DNA from: Pseudomonadota bacterium
GTDB lineage: Bacteria > Pseudomonadota > Gammaproteobacteria > Xanthomonadales > Rhodanobacteraceae
Assembly (NCBI GenBank): GCA_023430685.1
Contig: JAEYZH010000202.1
Location: forward strand, 1-33,915
Direction: 5' to 3'
DNA length: 33,915 nt
Shown: one piece after another, positions 31,865 through 33,915 of the stretch
Numbering within the stretch: position 1 is the first letter of the stretch
How the letters are laid out: each line of letters begins with the position of its first letter
Notes under the pieces: generated by a model
Told to the model about the DNA's origin: nothing
Database searches by the model: none
The model's input: only the letters and a program-made list of their open reading frames with translations
Position numbers and translations under genes: made by a program

Positions 31865-31870
31865 ATTGTA
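31865..31870 (-). promoter_or_regulatory. candidate -10 box of the methyltransferase operon
   Basis: TACAAT on the minus strand, 26 bases before ATG 31838. The -35 position is GC-rich (GACGGC) and poor. Confidence 0.42.
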
Positions 31871-32122
31871 CCTGCCCCGCCGTGGTCGCCGTCGCGTCCC
31901 GTGCCCACCAATGGACGGTCATTTGCTTCGGCGTGCCCAGTCCGATTCTCGAAGGACGCACCGGATGCCGCGGCTTTCTCGCTCGTGGCCCCTCCCTCGG
32001 TCGGAGATCGGCGATGACGGCGCGTGCAATGGGTGGACACCGATGCCTGGCACCTGCCATTGTCGTCACACCAGGCCCTGCCTCGATGGGCCCGGCTCGT
32101 TCCATACCAAGAGGATCCTGCG

Positions 32123-33649
32123 ATGCGATCGACGATGGCGTCCGAGGCACCCGCAACTCGCAACCGCCTGGCCCGCTCGTTGGCCGGCATTGCAGCGAGC
32201 TCCCTCTTGGCGGGCGCCGGACCGGCCGTGGCTCTGAACCTCATGTCATTGGGGGATTCACTGGCAGAAGGCCTTTGCGCCATCGGCACGAGCGCCGATT
32301 GCACCGATCCGTACCTTGTGCCGGCCAACAACTCGGCGCGCAGCAATTACATGACCCATCCCGGCTTCTGCACCACGTTCGCCGAGCAGATGATCGAGAC
32401 CTACAACACCGGAAACGCAGGCGGGTTTCGCGGGACGCTCCTCGCCAAGCTGACGGCAGCGGGGATTCCGGTCACCTACAAGGGACACGCCAACAGCGGA
32501 ACCTACGGCTCGAACAACGCGCACGAAGGCCACGGGGGGTGGGGTGCGCGGCACATCGATTTCTGCGTCACGGGCTACCTGAACACGCAGCACCCGGATA
32601 CCGTGCTGCTGCAGGTCGGCACGAACGACCTGATTGGTACGGCGCCGACGGCGGACATCGCCAATACCATCGATTCGATCCGGCGGAAGATCGTCCAGCA
32701 CTCCCCGAACGCCCGCGTCCTGATTGCCTCCGTTCCGGACAAGTATTCCCCTTCCGGCGTTCGGGACACGCAATTCGAAAGCCGCAGGGACGACGTGGCG
32801 CAGCGAGTCGCGGACGCGTCCGGCCTTGACTTCCCTTGCACGGGCGGGAGCCTTCCCGACATGGGAGTCCTCACCGCGTCCGAAATGAATCTCGGCACCG
32901 GCGCGGGATTCCACCCCAATACGTCCGGTTACAACCGGATGGCCAGCATCTGGGCGTCATCGCTCACCACCCCGGAGTGCAAGTTCGATACGCGCACCTT
33001 CGTCATGCTCGGCGGAGTCCTGGTCGAAAGCATCACCGGCTATGGCAGATTCTGGCTCATGGGTGCCAACAGTTCCTACAGGGAGAGCGGCTACCTGAAT
33101 CGTCCGTCGTGGGCGCGCTACCAGACCATCTGCGCAGGCAAACCGGTCTGCACACTCGATACGCGGATGTTCTCGGACAGCCCAGGCGGCCCGCAGGAGA
33201 ACATCACCGCGTTCGACAAGTACTACAACTATTCGATGACGGGGGCGCATGTCTCTTCGGGCACCCTGCGGAGCGTGTCCAGGTACAACCAGCACATCTG
33301 CTCGCTCGTCGCAAGCGGCTGCGTATTCGACACGCGCGCGCTGCGCGCAAATGGCGCCATCGAGACGATCACCGCCTACGGCCGCTATTTCGACTTCCGA
33401 TGGAGCAATGGTGCTTTCATCGCTTCAGGCGCGCTGGCGTCCGTTCCGCGCTATCGGCAGATCTGCAATCACAAACCGGCGAACCAGGCCCATTGCACGT
33501 TTGACACGAGGACCTACGTGCAGATCCCGAACTTCCCGTACATGGAAAGCATCACCGCCTACGGACGATTCTGGAATTTCGACGGGAATACCGGCGCGCT
33601 GCTCGACAGCGGCCTTCTTGCGGACGTGGGCAAGTACAAGCGGTCCTGA
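32123..33649 (+). CDS. secreted SGNH/GDSL hydrolase with four C-terminal 57-residue repeats
   Basis: The 508-residue protein has a signal peptide (hydrophobic to about A-G-P-A-V-A-L) and an SGNH hydrolase domain (about 38-280): block I L-G-D-S-L-A-E-G with the nucleophile Ser, the Gly block G-H-G-G-W-G, block III V-G-T-N-D-L, and block V F-H-P-N-T-S-G-Y with the catalytic His. Such enzymes are esterases or lipases, including sugar deacetylases. From Cys286 to the end come four repeats starting at C286, C343, C400 and C458, each opening C-x-[FL]-D-T-R, with [ST]-I-T-[AG]-[YF]-type cores and, in the first three, closing [RK]-Y-x-x-I-C or near it. I do not know this repeat by name. AGAGGA 7 bases upstream supports ATG 32123. 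The gene looks less GC-extreme than its neighbours, a possible sign of transfer. No terminator is seen after it, and the final 266 bases show no gene. Confidence 0.88.
   Translation: MRSTMASEAPATRNRLARSLAGIAASSLLAGAGPAVALNLMSLGDSLAEGLCAIGTSADCTDPYLVPANNSARSNYMTHPGFCTTFAEQMIETYNTGNAGGFRGTLLAKLTAAGIPVTYKGHANSGTYGSNNAHEGHGGWGARHIDFCVTGYLNTQHPDTVLLQVGTNDLIGTAPTADIANTIDSIRRKIVQHSPNARVLIASVPDKYSPSGVRDTQFESRRDDVAQRVADASGLDFPCTGGSLPDMGVLTASEMNLGTGAGFHPNTSGYNRMASIWASSLTTPECKFDTRTFVMLGGVLVESITGYGRFWLMGANSSYRESGYLNRPSWARYQTICAGKPVCTLDTRMFSDSPGGPQENITAFDKYYNYSMTGAHVSSGTLRSVSRYNQHICSLVASGCVFDTRALRANGAIETITAYGRYFDFRWSNGAFIASGALASVPRYRQICNHKPANQAHCTFDTRTYVQIPNFPYMESITAYGRFWNFDGNTGALLDSGLLADVGKYKRS
32978..33646 (+). 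repeat. four tandem protein repeats of 57, 57, 58 and 51 residues
   Basis: Units begin at 32978, 33149, 33320 and 33494 (about 171 bases each). The DNA has diverged but the protein pattern is kept: C-x-[FL]-D-T-R at the start, E-[ST/N]-I-T-[AG]-[YF] about 17-20 residues in, then [RK]-[FY]-[WYF], S-G-x-L near 37-40, and a closing [RK]-Y ... I-C. The fourth unit lacks the final I-C because the protein ends. Paired cysteines suggest one disulfide per unit. Confidence 0.85.
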
Positions 33650-33915
33650 TCCGCAGCGTGGCGGTGGACACCCAACCGATGAAGATTCCGGCGACGGCAC
33701 GCTGCATGCCGCGTGGGCGAAGCGAGCAGCCTGGGTGAAACCGTCGGAGTTCTGGCGGGGCACGGAGCGTACCTGAGCGGCACTGGGGCAGAGTGCCTCG
33801 ACACCCAGGTTGCCCACGCCGATCTGGCCGCCGCCATATCGGCACGGCGGAACAACCTGATCCGGTCGACACAGCCGGCGTGCTCCCTTCAGTGTCGCTT
33901 GCGCGAACTGCCGAG

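Noticed and set aside
32032..33672. Ten-base direct repeat GGTGGACACC flanking the SGNH hydrolase gene (32032-32041 and 33663-33672), as a possible insertion duplication
   Set aside because: Ten bases can match by chance between two 250-base GC-rich flanks, and there is no transposase, terminal inverted repeat or integrase.
33425..33915. Minus-strand open frames at the right end
   Set aside because: They overlap the end of the SGNH hydrolase gene, have Arg/Ala-rich shadow composition and no motif or ribosome site; the last 266 bases are left without a gene.

Overview
The window is very GC-rich, densely coded bacterial DNA, most likely from a gammaproteobacterium of the order Lysobacterales (Xanthomonadales), perhaps a Rhodanobacteraceae/Dokdonella-like lineage. 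The reasons are the argS-SPOR gene pair, the divergent speA/speE polyamine pair, repeats headed by GTAG like the REP/SMAG elements of Stenotrophomonas and relatives, and several exported proteins carrying a short I-F-x-[DN]-G-F-[ED] motif. This placement is inference; no marker such as 16S rRNA is present. I saw no tRNA, rRNA, CRISPR array, integrase or transposase gene.

Layout. 1-2090 (minus): a DUF1800 gene followed by a DUF1501 gene cut by the window edge. 2226-3302 (plus): an HD-type phosphohydrolase-like protein. 3492-8444 (minus): an exported beta-helix protein with a clear terminator, and a TonB-dependent receptor, two parts of one probable surface uptake unit, separated by a 468-base gap with no gene. 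8599-10889 (plus): arginyl-tRNA synthetase and an overlapping SPOR-domain cell-envelope protein. 10884-11089: four GTAG-headed hairpin units packed between convergent genes. 11085-14309 (minus): two tandem paralogous PQQ-type sugar dehydrogenases. 14440-15306 (minus): a beta-hydroxyacid dehydrogenase. 15507-18399: divergent speA and speE, which supply the first and last steps of the route arginine to agmatine to putrescine to spermidine. 18410-19539 (minus): DUF218 and PGPGW membrane proteins. 19690-22109 (plus): a gamma-glutamyltransferase and an orphan ParA. 22234-26632 (plus): an EF-hand protein, a SixA-YceI-phospholipase D operon, and a YkvA protein. 26748-31838 (minus): a five-gene run made of a Wzt_C-like/methyltransferase fusion, a GNAT, an LpxL-like acyltransferase, a thiolase and a GYF/RDD membrane protein, with 4-base overlaps between the first three. 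32123-33649 (plus): a secreted SGNH hydrolase ending in four regular 57-residue repeats. The last 266 bases hold no gene I can support.

The points most worth following are: the 57-residue Cys-bounded repeat in the SGNH hydrolase; GTAG-headed repeats whose TAG is exactly the stop codon of three different genes; the shared IFxxGFE motif on exported proteins; the overlapping methyltransferase-GNAT-acyltransferase operon, whose acyltransferase lacks the usual acidic residue of the H-x4-[DE] motif; and an 11-base direct repeat in front of the TonB receptor.
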